A DNA stretch of 16,975 nt from Saprospiraceae bacterium (GTDB lineage: Bacteria; Bacteroidota; Bacteroidia; Chitinophagales; Saprospiraceae), in assembly GCA_016717105.1 (NCBI GenBank), contig JADKGF010000043.1, positions 1 to 16,975 of the forward strand, written 5' to 3'. Positions 15,795 to 16,975 of this stretch are shown piece after piece. The position numbers and the translations under genes were made by a program. The notes under the pieces are model-generated. The model did not search any database, was not told the origin of the DNA, and saw only the letters and a program-made list of their open reading frames with translations. Position 1 is the first letter of the stretch. The number at the start of each line of letters is the position of its first letter.

Positions 15795-16594
15795 ATGTTT
15801 GATTTTCATAAAGATAAGCAGCGGTATTTCAATATACAAAAAGAAGTTACCGAAGAAGATGTGATTCCATTTTTGGAAAAACAGATCGGCCCATGTATTA
15901 ATAAGCGAGTATTAGAAGTAGGCTGTGCTGAAGCTGGTGTGCTCAAGGCATTTCTCGATAAAGGAAATACTGGTATAGGTATCGAATTGGCAGAAAGTAG
16001 ATTTATTTTGGCACGTCAATTTCTCGACGATGAGATCAAACAAGGTAAAGCAGACATCATAAATAAAAATATCTATGATGTCAAAGATCCGCAGTAGAGC
16101 TAAATGGTCTTTTTGACATAATTATATTAAAAGATGTCATCGAGCATATCCATGATCAGGGTAAGTTTATCCAGCAATTGCGTGGTTTTTTAGCGCCTGA
16201 TGGAGTAGTGTTTTTTGCATATCCACCTTGGTGGATGCCATTCGGAGGCCATCAGCAGATTTGTAATGCTAAATTGCTTAGGACATTGCCTTGGTTTCAC
16301 TTATTGCCAAAGTCGTTATTCAAAGGTTTGCTACAACTATTTAATGAACGTCCTGCAACCATTGCCGACTTACTGGAAGTAAAAGAAACAGGAATTAATA
16401 TAGAAAAGATGAGACGGCTTCTTAGAGAAAACAACTACATCATTCTCGATCAGAAATTTTGGTTGTTCAATCCGATTTACAAATTTAAGTTTGGTATAAA
16501 TAAGAAGCTCGTTTGGCAACCATTGACCATGCTACCGTATATCAGGAATTTTTATACTACCGCACATTATGTGGTCTTCTGTCCAAAGGCATAA
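15795..16594 (+). CDS. Class I SAM-dependent methyltransferase, interrupted by a -1 frameshift near 16089-16091
   Basis: The protein would transfer a methyl group from S-adenosylmethionine to an unknown acceptor. The N-terminal part has SAM-binding motif I (RVLEVGCAEAGVLKAF) and GIGIELAESRF. The frame then stops at 16095-16097. The next frame continues AVELNGLFDIIILKDVIEHI, the expected strand 4 and post-motif helix, then FLAPDGVVFFAYPPWW and a C-terminal half ending TTAHYVVFCPKA. Restoring one C in the CC at 16089-16090 gives DPAVELNGLF and a protein of about 266 residues. The piece from 16178 alone would lack the SAM site and should not be taken as a separate gene. The acceptor substrate cannot be inferred. 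It is the last gene of the run from 14065. Confidence 0.82.
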
Positions 16595-16660
16595 ATAGGC
16601 TATACGATGATGTGTCAGTCAGTCGAGTGCAGGTAGTTAGAGAAGGCAAGGTAGTAAAGA

Positions 16661-16732
16661 TATAGAATGCAGCATTCTGTAAGTCAAAGTCTAATGACTT
16701 TGACGGATATTATCTGTCGGTCTGTGACCGAT
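16661..16732. repeat. Cluster of three adjacent hairpin-forming palindromes
   Basis: Three inverted repeats lie almost end to end after the methyltransferase gene. The first pairs 16661-16670 with 16672-16681 around a single A (one G-T pair). The second is a perfect 9-bp stem, GTCAAAGTC/GACTTTGAC, around TAAT (16683-16704). The third is TCGGTC-TGT-GACCGA (16717-16731), extended by a G-T pair. None has a T-run, so they are not ordinary terminators. They could stabilise the 3' end of the upstream transcript or be dispersed palindromic repeats. Confidence 0.75.
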
Positions 16733-16795
16733 GCTTTGGGTTAATATGAAAAAATTAATGTTGGACGAAAATTATTATTGTCTAAAAAACTATTA

Positions 16796-16820
16796 CCTTT
16801 ATTCTCTCGAGAGGAAAAGG
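16796..16820. promoter_or_regulatory. Imperfect 25-base inverted repeat centred on CTCTCGAGAG
   Basis: A perfect 10-base palindrome at 16804-16813 is flanked by further pairing bases on both sides with one mismatch, giving 12 of the possible pairs including two G-T. It has no loop, so a dimeric protein operator is more plausible than an RNA hairpin. It lies about 50 bases upstream of the next gene. Confidence 0.35.
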
Positions 16821-16871
16821 AATCGGAAAACCATAAAGCTGATTTGTTTATATATACTTAAACATTGCATC

Positions 16872-16975
16872 ATGAAAAACATTCTAAGATATACCAAAAT
16901 TATGAAGTTTAAAATATCAAAATGGCTAATGTTGTGTCTTTTTATATTGAATGTAGTAATGACTCAGGCCCAAAA
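16872..16975 (+). CDS. Exported protein, N-terminal signal peptide only (3' partial)
   Basis: An ATG at 16872 opens a frame that runs to the window edge with 34 residues visible. It contains a basic stretch (MKFKISKW) followed by a hydrophobic core (LMLCLFILNVVM) and TQAQ, a typical Bacteroidota signal peptide with cleavage near AQ. A second ATG at 16902 gives a more standard signal peptide and may be the real start. No Cys follows the cleavage site within the window, so there is no sign of a lipoprotein. The mature protein is outside the window and its function is unknown. A palindrome at 16796-16820 lies upstream. Confidence 0.6.
   Translation, partial: MKNILRYTKIMKFKISKWLMLCLFILNVVMTQAQ

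Noticed and set aside
16595..16680. A tRNA or small CDS after the methyltransferase
   Set aside because: No cloverleaf arms or CCA-type acceptor were found, and no frame of useful length is present.

Overview
The window is AT-rich bacterial chromosome from a member of the Bacteroidota, most likely the Saprospiria/Chitinophagia/Sphingobacteriia side; the class is inference. The evidence is a gliding-motility gldC gene, a FecI-like sigma / FecR-like anti-sigma / TonB-dependent receptor trio whose FecR has a DUF4974-type C-terminus, an OmpA protein with thrombospondin type 3 repeats, and repeated Bacteroidota-type promoter -7 elements (TAnnTTTG, usually followed by C) just upstream of genes. No phage, transposase, CRISPR array, rRNA or tRNA was recognised.

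Layout. 1-242: the 3' end of a DUF1016/YhcG-type PDDEXK nuclease gene. 281-4645 (+): a cell-surface signalling unit of ECF sigma factor, FecR-like anti-sigma factor and an 882-residue outer-membrane TonB-dependent receptor with an N-terminal STN signalling domain. 4936-5415 (+): a secreted NlpC/P60 peptidase, converging on the phosphate pair at 5412-7325 (-), which is a PhoU-like DUF47 regulator followed by a PiT phosphate transporter. 7737-9181 (+): an OmpA/TSP3 outer-membrane protein with a strong terminator. 9311-11093 (-): an outer-membrane beta-barrel protein followed by an RluD-type pseudouridine synthase. 11427-13012 (+): a Cys/Met-metabolism PLP enzyme and GldC. 13138-13974 (+): an S24/LexA-like repressor. 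14065-16594 (+): a tight run of a CtlX-type amidinohydrolase, a crotonase and a SAM methyltransferase. 16661-16732: three hairpins. 16872-end (+): the start of a secreted protein.

The most important thing for a user of this sequence is that four genes (sigma factor, fecR-like, ompA-like, methyltransferase) each carry exactly one -1 frameshift. Adding one base back to each gives proteins of about 194, 326, 481 and 266 residues with unbroken domains. Four same-direction lesions among otherwise normal genes look more like uncorrected single-base deletions in the assembly than four pseudogenes, although true mutation cannot be excluded. They are annotated here as whole genes spanning the break.

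I did not find a convincing new multi-gene system. The most interesting unexplained structure is the hairpin trio at 16661-16732. Two of its hairpins share a GTC...GAC apex with a smaller palindrome at 4756-4766, which may indicate a dispersed family of short palindromes in this genome.
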